Assembly: GCA_035576005.1 (NCBI GenBank)
Contig: DATLXH010000128.1
Location: forward strand, 8,545-72,544
Reading direction: 5' to 3'
DNA: 64,000 nt
Source of the DNA: DATLXH01 sp035576005
Lineage (GTDB): Bacteria > Acidobacteriota > Thermoanaerobaculia > Gp7-AA8
The notes beneath the pieces are model-generated. The model made no database searches. It saw nothing but the letters and a program-made list of their open reading frames with translations, and was not told the origin of the DNA. Position numbers and translations under genes: made by a program. This document shows positions 8,794 through 17,620 of this stretch, piece after piece (the first letter of the stretch is position 1; each line of letters begins with the position of its first letter).

Positions 8794-9438
8794 TCAGCGA
8801 TCTGATGAAGTCGTTGTCGCATCGGATGAGGAGAGCTCAGATCTGGCGGTCACGCAGATGCCGAGGTCCCGCAGTAAACCGTCGCGGAGGCCATAGACCC
8901 ATCCGTGCACGGCCAACGACTGCCCGCGAGCCCATGCGTCCCGAACCACGGAGGTCTGGGCTACATTGCGCACCTGTTCGATCACGTTGAGCTCGCACAG
9001 ACGGTCATGCTGCTGTTCTTCGGTGTCCAGGTCCTCGAGCTGTGCCTGGTGTTTGTAGCGGACGTCCTGGACGTGACGAAGCCAGTTGTCGATGAGTCCG
9101 AGCTTCTGATCGCGCAATGCTGCGAGTACGCCCCCACAGCCATAGTGGCCGCAAACAATAATGTGCTGGACGCCGAGGACATCAACTCCGAACTGAATCC
9201 CTGAGAGGCAATTGAGATCTGTGTGCGCCACGACGTTGGCGACGTTGCGATGAACGAACATCTCGCCCGGCAGCAGTCCTACAATCTGATTCGCTGGAAC
9301 TCGGCTGTCCGAGCAACCGATCCAGAGGTATTGAGGCGACTGTTGAGCCGCCAGACGTTGGAAAAAATCGGGATCCTGGCGGGTGGTTTCGGCGGCCCAC
9401 GCGCGATTGTTCGCGAACAGCTGATTCAAAAAACGCAT
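8794..9438 (-). CDS. can: Beta-class carbonic anhydrase
   Basis: Beta carbonic anhydrase (CO2 + H2O to bicarbonate + H+), 214 residues, the usual length, cytoplasmic. Zinc ligands are Cys42 (IGCSDSRVP), His98 and Cys101 (CGHYGCGG), with the Asp44/Arg46 dyad present. The remaining motifs GEMFVHRNVANVV and VHGWVYGLRDGLL are those of the Can/CynT group. The gene is monocistronic and faces the DUF983 gene tail to tail with a gap of about 100 bases. Confidence 0.96.
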   Translation of the reverse strand: MRFLNQLFANNRAWAAETTRQDPDFFQRLAAQQSPQYLWIGCSDSRVPANQIVGLLPGEMFVHRNVANVVAHTDLNCLSGIQFGVDVLGVQHIIVCGHYGCGGVLAALRDQKLGLIDNWLRHVQDVRYKHQAQLEDLDTEEQQHDRLCELNVIEQVRNVAQTSVVRDAWARGQSLAVHGWVYGLRDGLLRDLGICVTARSELSSSDATTTSSDR

Positions 9439-9719
9439 GTCGAGGTCTCACGGTTGGTCGGAAGGGTGGGCCGGAATCGATTATCGCACGCCCGCCACCG
9501 CGGCTCCTCGCGCCGTTCATGGCGCGCATTTCTCACAGCATTCCCGCTATTCACTGCCGCAGGCATTGTCATCCCTGTAGCGTCGAGCGAGGGATTTCGG
9601 AGGGGGCCTTACGCTGTAAGTCATGATTCGGAACCGTTGTTCGTGCAAGAAGCCCCCGCCCGGACCCCTCGCTCTACGCTTCTGATGACACCGGTTCACT
9701 GTCTGACGTCGTTGAGCCG

Positions 9720-9902
9720 CGAAGCGGCGTATCCCTCTCCCCGGCGGGGAGAGGGAAGCGAGCGGAGCGAAGCAGGGAGAGGGGCGTGAAAGTCTCGTCA
9801 GTCCGTCGAAAAGGGCGAGGTCTTCGTATCTCTCGCGGCCCCTCTCCCGGTCGCGTACGCGACCACCCTCTCCCCGCCGGGGAGAGGGATTCGCCCCTCC
9901 CA
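9720..9902. repeat. Palindromic repeat, family P1, two-hairpin unit
   Basis: Two P1 hairpins (near 9730-9785 and 9838-9893), each built on ccctctccccg and its complement, are joined by about 55 bases. The unit has the same internal order as those near 36.0, 51.2 and 51.9 kb but in the opposite orientation. The rest of the gene-free stretch 9439-10089 shows no supported gene, only short frames lying across the repeat. Confidence 0.85.
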
Positions 9903-10089
9903 TGGCGCGAGTCCCGCCGGGTGTCATCACCTCTTCATCAGCGTTCCACGCTGTTGTCGCGCTCGGGATGACACTCTGTGTGTGTTAACAGAGGTCTGTG
10001 AGAATGCGGGCTCGCACCTGCAAGCTCCTGCATCAGACTCGTTTAACTGGCTAAGGGAGTTGGCGTGTTCAGCCAGACTGCCATCTGCC

Positions 10090-11049
10090 TTACTTCGATC
10101 GCGAGTTCCAGATTGCGCGCGAGATCTCTGCGATGAGATGGTGGGCCTTGTCGCCGTCTGCCATGCCTCGGGTGAGAATCACCAGGACGTAATGACTGGC
10201 GTCCGATGGATAAACGATCGCGGCGTCATGGCTGATTTTCGTAATCGAGCCCGTCTTGTGCGCGACACGGATTCCGGCAGGAACGCCGGCCGGAATACCG
10301 GAGTTGAACTCCTGCGCTTCGAGAATGCGCAGCATGGCATCGCTCGCCTTCTGGGAAATGGCGCCTCGTTCGGCAATTCTTCGAAGGACGAGCATCAGGT
10401 CGTAGGCCGTGACCACATTGTTCATTCCGGCGTGATACGCCTTGTCGTCTTCGACTCCGCGAAGAACCTTGATGTCATTGGCCCCGAGCTCTTTCATCAG
10501 CGTCATCACTCGGGGAGCGCCGATGAGATCGATGAGAACGTTCGTGGCGAGATTCGAGCTTCGTACGATCATGCGGCGCATGAGCTCCTCGAGTGGGAGT
10601 GTCGAACCGATGGATTCGTAGAGTGAGGGGTCGGAGTCCTCTTTCGGATCGAGTGAGTAGCGCGATCCATCGAGGATGCTGACGAAGTCGTTTTTGACCG
10701 GCACGCCCTGGTCAAGAGCCAATGCCCCGCGGTCGACGCTCTCCATCAACCCGAGCATGACGGGCACTTTCATCGTGCTGGCTGCGTGAAATACGATTCT
10801 TTCGTTCCGGAAGAAGCTCTGTCCGCTGGCAGAGTCGTGGTACGCCACTGCGACTTCGGCGCCGTTAGAGCGGGCCAGCTGTTCGATCTGCCGGGCGAGC
10901 GACACGGGTTGGCTGCTCGCGCATCCCACCAGAACAAAGGTGAGGGTCGTACAGAAAATCCAGCTGGCGACTCTGGTCCCGCGAAGGCTCCCGACTGCGC
11001 AATATGAGGCAGGGGCGGTTGCTTCGCCGCGTATTCCGTGTGAGGCCAT
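10090..11049 (-). CDS. Class A beta-lactamase-fold serine hydrolase (lipoprotein)
   Basis: 319 residues. A lipobox ends the signal (FVLVGC, Cys43), implying an anchored periplasmic protein. The three penicillin-recognising motifs are present: S91-T-M-K94, S164-S-N and H-K265-T-G-S. This makes it a member of the class A beta-lactamase superfamily. Sequence alone does not decide whether it hydrolyses beta-lactams or is a housekeeping serine hydrolase; the second motif is SSN rather than SDN, and the omega-loop Glu is not obvious. The ATG at 11049 is preferred because it leaves a plausible signal sequence. It is divergent from the creatininase-family gene. Confidence 0.85.
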   Translation of the reverse strand: MASHGIRGEATAPASYCAVGSLRGTRVASWIFCTTLTFVLVGCASSQPVSLARQIEQLARSNGAEVAVAYHDSASGQSFFRNERIVFHAASTMKVPVMLGLMESVDRGALALDQGVPVKNDFVSILDGSRYSLDPKEDSDPSLYESIGSTLPLEELMRRMIVRSSNLATNVLIDLIGAPRVMTLMKELGANDIKVLRGVEDDKAYHAGMNNVVTAYDLMLVLRRIAERGAISQKASDAMLRILEAQEFNSGIPAGVPAGIRVAHKTGSITKISHDAAIVYPSDASHYVLVILTRGMADGDKAHHLIAEISRAIWNSRSK

Positions 11050-11193
11050 CCTGTTCTCCGTGTGCACTCGACGTGGACTGCTGCTCAAGTGACAAAAGAA
11101 TCATACCGTTCGAGACCTGAATTATGACTGCGGGTGATCGAAACGATACCGTGGAAGAAAGAGCTTCGGGCGAGCGGGGGCAGGAGGCAATTG

Positions 11194-12039
11194 ATGATTC
11201 GATTTGTCATGCAGTCAGGCCTGGCACTTTTACTCGTATTGCTCGTTGGATCTCCGGTCCGTGCACAAGCTGAGAGCGCCGCATCCAATGTCGTCACGAC
11301 GCGTGAGATGGATCGAATCAACTGGATGGAATTTCGGGACGTGGTGCCGAGCCGGATTCAGACAGTTCTGCTGCCGACCGGAACGCTGGAGCCACATGGA
11401 GTGATCAATAACGGAGCGGATAACACGGCACCCACGGCGATGGCGCATCAGATCGCGCCTCGGCTCAACGCGATGATCGCGCCGACGCTTTCTTACGGGA
11501 TGACAGGAAGTCTCGAGGCGTATCCGGGAGCATTTCAGATCACCGAGGCAGCTTACAGGCCGTTCATCAAACAACTGCTGGAAGGGCTGGCGAAAAACGG
11601 CTTTAAGAACATCATCATTCTCAACGGTCATGGGGGCGGACAGACGGCCGTGCTCACCGCGGTGGCCGCCGAGGTTGCTTCCGAGAAACGCGTCCGAACG
11701 CTGGTGATCAACTGGTGGTCGTTCGCGTCCGATCTTACGAAAGAGGTCTTTGGCGAAGACGGGGGACACGCCGGCTGGAACGAGACTGCGTTCGTCCAGG
11801 CCGTTGACCGCACGCTCGTCCATCCTGACAAATACAGCCCCGATCTCGCGACCGCTTACCCTGTCCCCGGAACCTGGTCTGCGGCGCCATTTCCCTCATC
11901 GATCGGTTTGTATCAGGCCGGTCAGGGATATCCGAAATTCGACCAGAAGAAAGCAGACGAGTATTTTCGGAAAGTGAATGACAAGGTGGCTGCCCTTGTC
12001 ACCGACACGATCGCCAGATGGAATCGTGCGGGACTGTGA
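11194..12039 (+). CDS. Creatininase family metal-dependent amidohydrolase, secreted
   Basis: 281 residues with a signal peptide (to about VRAQA). The creatininase family (creatininase, mycofactocin protein MftE, FAPy deformylase) shows as PTGTLEPHGVINNGADN (metal-binding Glu/His and Asp), ILNGHGGG (His) and GEDGGHAGWNETA (Glu/His). The start at 11194 follows gcaggagg; an earlier in-frame codon is disregarded. Export of such an enzyme is less common, since many characterised members are cytoplasmic. The substrate is unknown. A strong terminator follows. Confidence 0.88.
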   Translation: MIRFVMQSGLALLLVLLVGSPVRAQAESAASNVVTTREMDRINWMEFRDVVPSRIQTVLLPTGTLEPHGVINNGADNTAPTAMAHQIAPRLNAMIAPTLSYGMTGSLEAYPGAFQITEAAYRPFIKQLLEGLAKNGFKNIIILNGHGGGQTAVLTAVAAEVASEKRVRTLVINWWSFASDLTKEVFGEDGGHAGWNETAFVQAVDRTLVHPDKYSPDLATAYPVPGTWSAAPFPSSIGLYQAGQGYPKFDQKKADEYFRKVNDKVAALVTDTIARWNRAGL

Positions 12040-12055
12040 TTGATCCGGAAAAAAT

Positions 12056-12083
12056 AAAGGCGGGACGTTCACGTCCCGCCTTT
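12056..12083. terminator. Bidirectional rho-independent terminator
   Basis: Perfect 13-bp stem aaaggcgggacgt / acgtcccgccttt with a two-base loop, lying between the convergent creatininase-family and EF-hand genes. The A- and T-rich ends of the stem serve both strands. Confidence 0.9.
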
Positions 12084-12105
12084 CTCAAGTCAGATCAGTT
12101 CCAAA

Positions 12106-12543
12106 TCAGTCGCGATCGCGACCTTTACCGGAGCGCGTCTCATTGCCCGACAGGACGCCGTCGCCGTTGCGGTCATGAACTCTGAAAGAGTTGTCATTTC
12201 CGCGCCACTCCGCACGGGTGATTCGCCCGTCGTTGTTCGCATCCATCCCGCGAAAGCGTGAGTTGTTGCGACCTTTCATTGTGTCGCGGCCATTCCTGGC
12301 TTCAGTCTGGGATACCCGGCCGTCGCGGTTTGTGTCGAGTCGATCGAAATTACGATCGTTGCCCTTCCATTCATCCCTGTTCACGGAGCCGTCGTTGTTA
12401 CGGTCGTGTTTGTCGAACTTCTCTGCGGCCTTCGCCTCTTTTTTCGCCTGTTTCCGAGCGTCATTCTTTTTCGCCATCGCAACGGGCGCTGAAGCGAGGA
12501 GGAGTGCTAGAGCTGCAGCAGTGCCAACCATTTTTGCGTTCAT
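12106..12543 (-). CDS. Secreted EF-hand calcium-binding protein
   Basis: 145 residues. The signal peptide ends near ASAPVAMA, a Lys/Ala-rich stretch follows, then four EF-hand loops: DRNNDGSVNRDE, DTNRDGRVSQTE, DANNDGRITRAE and DRNGDGVLSGNE. Each has Asp/Asn at positions 1, 3 and 5 and an acidic residue at 12, so calcium binding in the periplasm or outside the cell is expected. The start at 12543 follows aaggagacctct; the longer frame upstream is not needed. Confidence 0.92.
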   Translation of the reverse strand: MNAKMVGTAAALALLLASAPVAMAKKNDARKQAKKEAKAAEKFDKHDRNNDGSVNRDEWKGNDRNFDRLDTNRDGRVSQTEARNGRDTMKGRNNSRFRGMDANNDGRITRAEWRGNDNSFRVHDRNGDGVLSGNETRSGKGRDRD

Positions 12544-12756
12544 AGAGGTCTCCTTTCGTACGTCTTGTGTCATTGCGTCGATGGTGCCAGAAATTGTGTT
12601 GGGATAACTCATTGATAAAAGGACGCTTACTGGAAACCCTGTGTTGCTGGACGCGCGAGAGTGCACTCCTGCGAGGTCAGGTCGTATCCAGCGGAGGAGC
12701 TTGATCTTTCCCCGAGGGGATGACCGAAGGATCTGCAAGATGACGGTGTCATTAGC

Positions 12757-13035
12757 CTTTTCTCACAGACCTTCGCCGCGAGGTGGCTGAGAGCGGCCTG
12801 GATGCGAGGCGCACGACGGCTTCGCGACGAGAGCATAGCTGACACTGTGTTGAGAGCAACCGGGGCGGGTGTAGGGACGCAGGGCCTGCGTCCGGCACCC
12901 AGACATTCGCATCAGGAATTCTGCATCCCGGCATGAACGCTCGTCCAAAGCGATGGCCGAGGACAATCTTCTCGGTCAGGGACAGGGTACCGGACGCACG
13001 CGGTGCGTCCCTACGCTCGCATTCCGTGAGAAATG
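12757..13035. repeat. Palindromic repeat, family P2, long variant
   Basis: Starts with ttctcacagaccttcgccgcgag and ends with gtgagaaatgcgg, the terminal signature of family P2. It has a longer interior containing tgtagggacgcagggcctgc. A near copy of the same long variant lies at 20003-20398. Nothing coding is seen in 12739-13128. Confidence 0.85.
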
Positions 13036-13128
13036 CGGATAGCGTTTGACGTTGGGCAAGAGGTTGATGAGACACCGCGTGGAAGGCGAGGCCAGTCACG
13101 ACCACTTCCATTCCGGTCCTATCGAGCA

Positions 13129-14865
13129 CTACCGGACTGCGCGTCTTCTCGCGCGGTTCGTGACGACGAACAAATACCCGTCGTTCTGCGTGTAGATGCG
13201 CCCGTCGTCGCCGATCGACAGAGGTGTGTATGCCGCTCCCAGCGCGAGCCTGAGAAAGATTCGTTGCCGCAGGGTACCGCCCTGGTTGATCGCGTAAAGA
13301 TGGCCGTCTTCGCTGTTGGCATACACCACACCACGCCGATCGACCGCGATTGCATTGACACACCATTCGAACCCGTTCGGATGGTCCTCGCTGCACTGCA
13401 CGACGCCGTTGTCGCCCCGTGCGCAACTTTTCGTCTCTTTGTTCTGATGCTTCCACTCCACTGCCAGTGAAGAGCTCAGCTGGGTGATGAAGTACGCTTC
13501 CGGATCGTTCGGAGTCACCGACGTTCGGTCGCGGGGACATTGCGTGTTGTCGAAACAGTACGACCCCACACCGTAACGGTTCTCCTTGATCACAATGGAG
13601 TACGTGCCATCGTGCTGATAGATGGCGGGAGTCAGGTCCCATCCAAACCCGTAGGCTCCGACGTAGCCTCCGTTCGGATTGAACATCATGAGATGGCCCT
13701 GCGCGTAGTTGTATCGCGTGTAGGCGCCGTACAGGATCTTTCCATCGGGAGTGATGGTGGGCGAGGAACTGGAATTGTCGAGGACGCGCCCGGAGCCTGG
13801 CTGATTGTCCGAGGGGTCGACTCCCGTGATCGCGTCAATTCGACAGCCTCCTGGAGATCCATTCGGCGGAATACTGACGTTGCATCCGTCGGAGAAGCGG
13901 TTGCGAAGGCTCGCCGCCCACTTCGGCGTGAGGTTGGGATTGACCGCCACGAGATAGCCCCAGCGATCGTTCAGATGCGCGCGGCTGATCATATAAATCG
14001 TGCCGTCGGATCCGACCGCCGGTGCGACGTTGATTCCCGGTCGCTGCGCTCCGCAGCGTGACTCCGGAGCCACGGCATCGCGGCTGGGAGGGTGGGGAAG
14101 GGGAAGCGCGGACGTGAATTGTGTCGCACACAGAGCGCTGGCCAGTGGTGCACCGGGTGTCAGCGACTGAAAGGTCGCTCTTGTCACGTTCCCATTCGAA
14201 CCAACTTTCACCAGCCACGAGTTGGGCGGGTCGGTGGACCAGGGGGATTGACTGTTGAGCTGAATCGCCGTGTAGTAGACGTTGCCTGAGTCATCGAGCA
14301 CCGGTGGCCCGGCGGTGAAGACCGAGGGATTCACCTCGCCGAAAGGATTGAAGCGCGTGATGAGCTTGCCGTCCTCCCGGCTGATCTTGTCAATCGAGCC
14401 GCCGAATGCGGGAGCCCAGACAGCCTCCCCGGTGATCGCCGTGTGATAGACAGGCTCCCACGAGGGGCCGGGGCTACCCCAGGGAACCGGCTTCCAATCC
14501 GTCGTGTAGGTCCAGCGGGTCACGAGGTGACCGCCGGTCCTTCGGAGGTTATGGACACTCCAGGTCTGCGTCTCCCGTGTCGTCGGGCCCGTGTAGGTGC
14601 CGCTCTTGATGACGACGAAAGCATCACTGCCGTCTACGAGCGGGGCCTGGTAGTGAACGAGGAGGTTTCCGCCGGCGTTCGCCTCCTCCTGGTCGGCGAA
14701 CGGATCGAGGACAATTTCATTTTCAATCAGATCGAGTGAGCGGCCCGCGGCGGAGGAGTTGTTGTCGTGGCGTGGTCCGCGGCCCCACTGCGCCCATTGT
14801 GCAAACACGGGCTCGGTGATCAGCAGAGCAGTGAGTGATACGAGAAGGGGAAGGGAATTGGGCAT
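13129..14865 (-). CDS. Secreted PQQ-like beta-propeller protein
   Basis: 578 residues with a signal peptide (MPNSLPLLVSLTALLITEPVFA). Repeated blades carry short DxxG turns such as SIDKISREDGKLITR, PAVGSDGTIYMISR, TITPDGKILYG and AIAVDRRGVVYANSEDGHLYAI, as in PQQ-enzyme-repeat or outer-membrane-assembly propellers. Several cysteine pairs fit an exported protein. No catalytic residues of quinoprotein dehydrogenases were seen, so a structural or binding role is more likely than an enzyme. Single gene. Confidence 0.8.
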   Translation of the reverse strand: MPNSLPLLVSLTALLITEPVFAQWAQWGRGPRHDNNSSAAGRSLDLIENEIVLDPFADQEEANAGGNLLVHYQAPLVDGSDAFVVIKSGTYTGPTTRETQTWSVHNLRRTGGHLVTRWTYTTDWKPVPWGSPGPSWEPVYHTAITGEAVWAPAFGGSIDKISREDGKLITRFNPFGEVNPSVFTAGPPVLDDSGNVYYTAIQLNSQSPWSTDPPNSWLVKVGSNGNVTRATFQSLTPGAPLASALCATQFTSALPLPHPPSRDAVAPESRCGAQRPGINVAPAVGSDGTIYMISRAHLNDRWGYLVAVNPNLTPKWAASLRNRFSDGCNVSIPPNGSPGGCRIDAITGVDPSDNQPGSGRVLDNSSSSPTITPDGKILYGAYTRYNYAQGHLMMFNPNGGYVGAYGFGWDLTPAIYQHDGTYSIVIKENRYGVGSYCFDNTQCPRDRTSVTPNDPEAYFITQLSSSLAVEWKHQNKETKSCARGDNGVVQCSEDHPNGFEWCVNAIAVDRRGVVYANSEDGHLYAINQGGTLRQRIFLRLALGAAYTPLSIGDDGRIYTQNDGYLFVVTNRARRRAVR

Positions 14866-14918
14866 GTGAAGATTCTAACCGTCGCGCTCTGCGTCTCGTT
14901 CCCGCGAGGGAGCGAGCC

Positions 14919-15401
14919 TCACCGCCGTATGACATTCCGCGCGTCCGCGGAGAATGGTATGTCGATCACCCCGATGATCGTCCTGTAGTGCGCATTTCCC
15001 CGAATCGTGTAACGGCTGTCCCCACCTCGGAAGCGGTCAGCGATCTCACCAACCAGCTCGCGCAGCTCATCCCCGCTCGCACGCGCAGTCAGCTGCAGCG
15101 TGCCGGAGCCGCGCGCCGGAAGATCGATTTTCTCGGTCGAGCGGCCGCGCATCACTCTTCGATCGTTGACCAGTAGCTCGAAGTCGATCCCTTCCAGTTT
15201 GACTCGAATGTCGTTCTCGTTGCGAACCCGGAGCGTCGCGTCAGCCTCGACGATCGAGGCAGAAACGGGAATGGCAAATGAGAAATGCGGCCTGATCTCG
15301 TCCACCTCGTAAGAGAACTTCTCGGGGTCAATGTCCTGTAGCGAGCTACGGCAGGCCAGGGAAACGAGAAGGAGCAGCGGGAAGAGCATTCGTCTTCGCA
15401 T
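14919..15401 (-). CDS. LEA14-like (LEA type 2 / WHy domain) lipoprotein
   Basis: 160 residues. Lipoprotein signal LLLLVSLAC, then a single LEA-2 domain: ATLRVRNENDIRVKLEGIDFELLVNDRRVMRGRS followed by a proline and glycine strand and a C-terminal VIDIPF. This is the water-stress/LEA14 fold of small beta-sandwich proteins in many Gram-negatives, of unclear function. The ATG at 15401 gives the lipoprotein signal; the frame extends to 15446 but with charged sequence. Confidence 0.82.
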   Translation of the reverse strand: MRRRMLFPLLLLVSLACRSSLQDIDPEKFSYEVDEIRPHFSFAIPVSASIVEADATLRVRNENDIRVKLEGIDFELLVNDRRVMRGRSTEKIDLPARGSGTLQLTARASGDELRELVGEIADRFRGGDSRYTIRGNAHYRTIIGVIDIPFSADARNVIRR

Positions 15402-15497
15402 GGCCGTCTTTTTTGCAACGCCGGGGCCAGAGGGCGCGACGTCCAACGAAGCGATGCTGGAGACGCCAGCATGTCCTCGCGAACCTGTTGCGAAGCT

Positions 15498-15610
15498 TTG
15501 GAGTGCGGCAGCCGCAGCTGCCGCTCTCTGCGTCGAACGCGCGCGATTGAAAAATCCTCTCCACGTGACTCAGAAAGCGGCAGCTGCGGCTGCCGCACTC
15601 CAAAGGCTTC
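15498..15610. repeat. Palindromic element with ggcagccgcagctgcc arms
   Basis: The arms tttggagtgcggcagccgc near 15500 and gcggctgccgcactccaaa near 15590 are inverted copies, and each arm is itself nearly palindromic. It fills most of the gap between the LEA14-like gene and the DUF1223 gene. Confidence 0.8.
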
Positions 15611-15641
15611 GCCCGGCTACAATGAAGAGAAGATTGCTCCG

Positions 15642-16439
15642 TTACTTCGCGTGGACCTGAGCCGCACTAGCGGCGTAGATGCGGAGGGTCTTCGGGTCCT
15701 GCAGGAATGCTGCAACGCCGAGGTTGTCGGTCATCCACGCCTTATCGAGATTGAATGTTGTCGAGCCGTTGTTGCTCGAGCCCGGAGCAAGCGACGAGAC
15801 CTTCGTCAGTTTCCTGACGACAAAATCATTGCGCAGCTTCCGTCCCGAGTTCTCACCCTTCCGGACGTCTGTGATGACGCTGTTCTCGAAGAGCGCCACC
15901 ATGAGGTCGAGAGCAGTGGAATTGATTGTCGTATCGGCACGAGCATCGAGATCGACATGCAGTGTGGTCGCACGGTCAGCTGGGTTTGTCACTCTGAATC
16001 TGATCTGAGCTGCGGGGGTAACTCGAAGAGCTGCGTCGATCTGCTTTCTGATGACTGCCGAATCGGAGCCGACTCCCTGCGTGGTGCCATTCACGACCAG
16101 CTGCGGTGTGTAGACCTGGCTCGAGCGAAAGACCTGCGCGTAGCTGTTCTGCCGGCGCGACCAATCGGCAGAGGAGAACGGATCGGACCAGCCCAGGCGG
16201 TTCCAATAGTCGACGTGAAAGGCCAGGGGGAGCACCTTGCCGCGCAGGCTCCGATCTGAGCCAAGCGCCGTGAGCAGCTTGTCTGCCGATGGGCAGCTCG
16301 AACATCCCTGGGAGGTGAAAAGCTCGAGTACCACCACGGGAGCAGACGTAGCCCCTCGATCGGCAGCGGAGGCATTGGATGTCGTGGAAAGCGTCATGGC
16401 AGTGAGCCAGAGGAGAGTGATCCGTTTCAAGGTCATCAT
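15642..16439 (-). CDS. DUF1223 secreted thioredoxin-like protein
   Basis: 265 residues with a signal peptide. DUF1223 proteins have a thioredoxin-like fold; the family signature VVLELFTSQGCSSCPSADKLL and the downstream LAFHVDYWNRLGWSDPFS and QVYTPQLVVNG are clear. The C-x-x-C is present, so periplasmic redox activity is possible, but the family's function is not established. Two adjacent ATG codons (16439, 16436) both give the signal. It lies 29 bases downstream of the HD-GYP gene on the same strand, so co-transcription is likely. Confidence 0.88.
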   Translation of the reverse strand: MMTLKRITLLWLTAMTLSTTSNASAADRGATSAPVVVLELFTSQGCSSCPSADKLLTALGSDRSLRGKVLPLAFHVDYWNRLGWSDPFSSADWSRRQNSYAQVFRSSQVYTPQLVVNGTTQGVGSDSAVIRKQIDAALRVTPAAQIRFRVTNPADRATTLHVDLDARADTTINSTALDLMVALFENSVITDVRKGENSGRKLRNDFVVRKLTKVSSLAPGSSNNGSTTFNLDKAWMTDNLGVAAFLQDPKTLRIYAASAAQVHAK

Positions 16440-16468
16440 GCTACTTAGACGCGACTCGCTCACGATCG

Positions 16469-17620
16469 TCACACCCCAGCTTGTTCCAGCGGGTGCTGAA
16501 TGAGCTGCAGAAAGTTGCCGACGAGGAAGGGATCGTGAAATGTTCCGGCGCGAGCTTTCAGGATCTGCATCGCAGCTTTCTGATTTTGTGATTTCTGATA
16601 GGGGCGGTTCGTGGAGATGGCGTCGTAAGTATCCGCGAGCGATGTCATCTGACTCGCGAAGTTCGGCCGGCGCGGTCGCGTGAGAACCGGGTAGCTCGGC
16701 ACTCCGTCATAGCGCAGATGATGTTCGTAGGCGACCAGGATTGCGAGGGGGTTTGTCGCCTCCATACCGGCCAGGTGCCAGGCCCCCAGCTCGGCATGAC
16801 CTGTCATGATTTTCCACTCCTCATCGTTCAAACGGCCATTCTTGTTGAGCACTTCGAGCGGCACGTTCAACTTTCCGATGTCATGTACGAGCGCGGCGAG
16901 TCCGAACTGCGCCAGCTGGTCTCCCGAGATGCCGAAACTTCTCGCCTGAGCGAGTACGAGAAGCGAGACGTTGATCGAATGAACGAACGTATATTCGTCG
17001 TGTTCCTTGAGAGGAGCCAGAGGCAGGACCTCCCGGGTTGAGCGCGAGAGCGAATCGATCAGGCTCCAGATCATCTCCTGCATCGGCCCCAGCCCACCCG
17101 CCCCTTCACGTCGTATTCTGACGAATGCCTCGCGGACCGAATCCACTTTCGAAGCAGTCAGAGGAGTATGAGGATTGTGGTCGACGCGTTCCGGCGACTC
17201 CTCGTCCAATGTTCCCGCTTCAATGCGGCCGACCACGACATTCGCGCTCGCGCGCGGCTTGCCCTCGCCAATGAAGGACTGGACGAGCTCGTCCGACTCC
17301 TCGAGCGTGATCCCGCTGCTGAGTGTCAGGCGTTCCACCCCTTTTCGTTTCAGCACCTGAACGAAATGTTGCTGGTTGAGGCTTCCTTTCCGCAGCGGCT
17401 GCTGGTCCGCTACGAGATCGTCCCCAACGAGGAGGAACGTGATTGCATCGCCCCCGCGCTGCGTGGTGAGGGCCTTGAGCGCTTGACGAATCCTCTCAGC
17501 CGCTTCGACCGACCGAGGGTGACTCGCTCCGTACAGAGCCCGAAGGTTGATCGCTCGTGAGACGGCGTGAACGACGCCTTCGATCAGTAACGTGGTCTGG
17601 CTGGTATCCGGCTCAGGCAG
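16469..17620 (-). CDS. HD-GYP domain protein, probable c-di-GMP phosphodiesterase
   Basis: The C-terminal half is an HD-GYP domain: HSINVSLLVLAQA, HDIGKLNVPLEVL, HAELGAWHL, YEHHLRYDGVPSYP and SLADTYDAISTNRPY, so cyclic-di-GMP hydrolysis is expected. The first ATG/GTG/TTG in frame is a GTG at 17356, but the same frame continues upstream as convincing protein (LLIEGVVHAVSRAINLRALY and onward) to a stop near 17630. The best start for that longer form is a CTG at 17620, behind gagagggg and overlapping the stop of the upstream gene, giving 383 residues. The N-terminal module resembles the one in the HEAT-repeat protein directly upstream, so the two are likely one signalling unit. Confidence 0.82.
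   Translation of the reverse strand: MPEPDTSQTTLLIEGVVHAVSRAINLRALYGASHPRSVEAAERIRQALKALTTQRGGDAITFLLVGDDLVADQQPLRKGSLNQQHFVQVLKRKGVERLTLSSGITLEESDELVQSFIGEGKPRASANVVVGRIEAGTLDEESPERVDHNPHTPLTASKVDSVREAFVRIRREGAGGLGPMQEMIWSLIDSLSRSTREVLPLAPLKEHDEYTFVHSINVSLLVLAQARSFGISGDQLAQFGLAALVHDIGKLNVPLEVLNKNGRLNDEEWKIMTGHAELGAWHLAGMEATNPLAILVAYEHHLRYDGVPSYPVLTRPRRPNFASQMTSLADTYDAISTNRPYQKSQNQKAAMQILKARAGTFHDPFLVGNFLQLIQHPLEQAGV

Noticed and set aside
10090..11049. Clinically relevant beta-lactamase gene
   Set aside because: The class A fold motifs are present, but the second motif is SSN, the protein is a lipoprotein and no resistance context is seen. Only the fold can be claimed.
12757..13035. Coding sequence or CRISPR array in the repetitive gap
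   Set aside because: The sequence is a long P2 palindrome variant. No evenly spaced direct repeats with unique spacers occur anywhere in the window.
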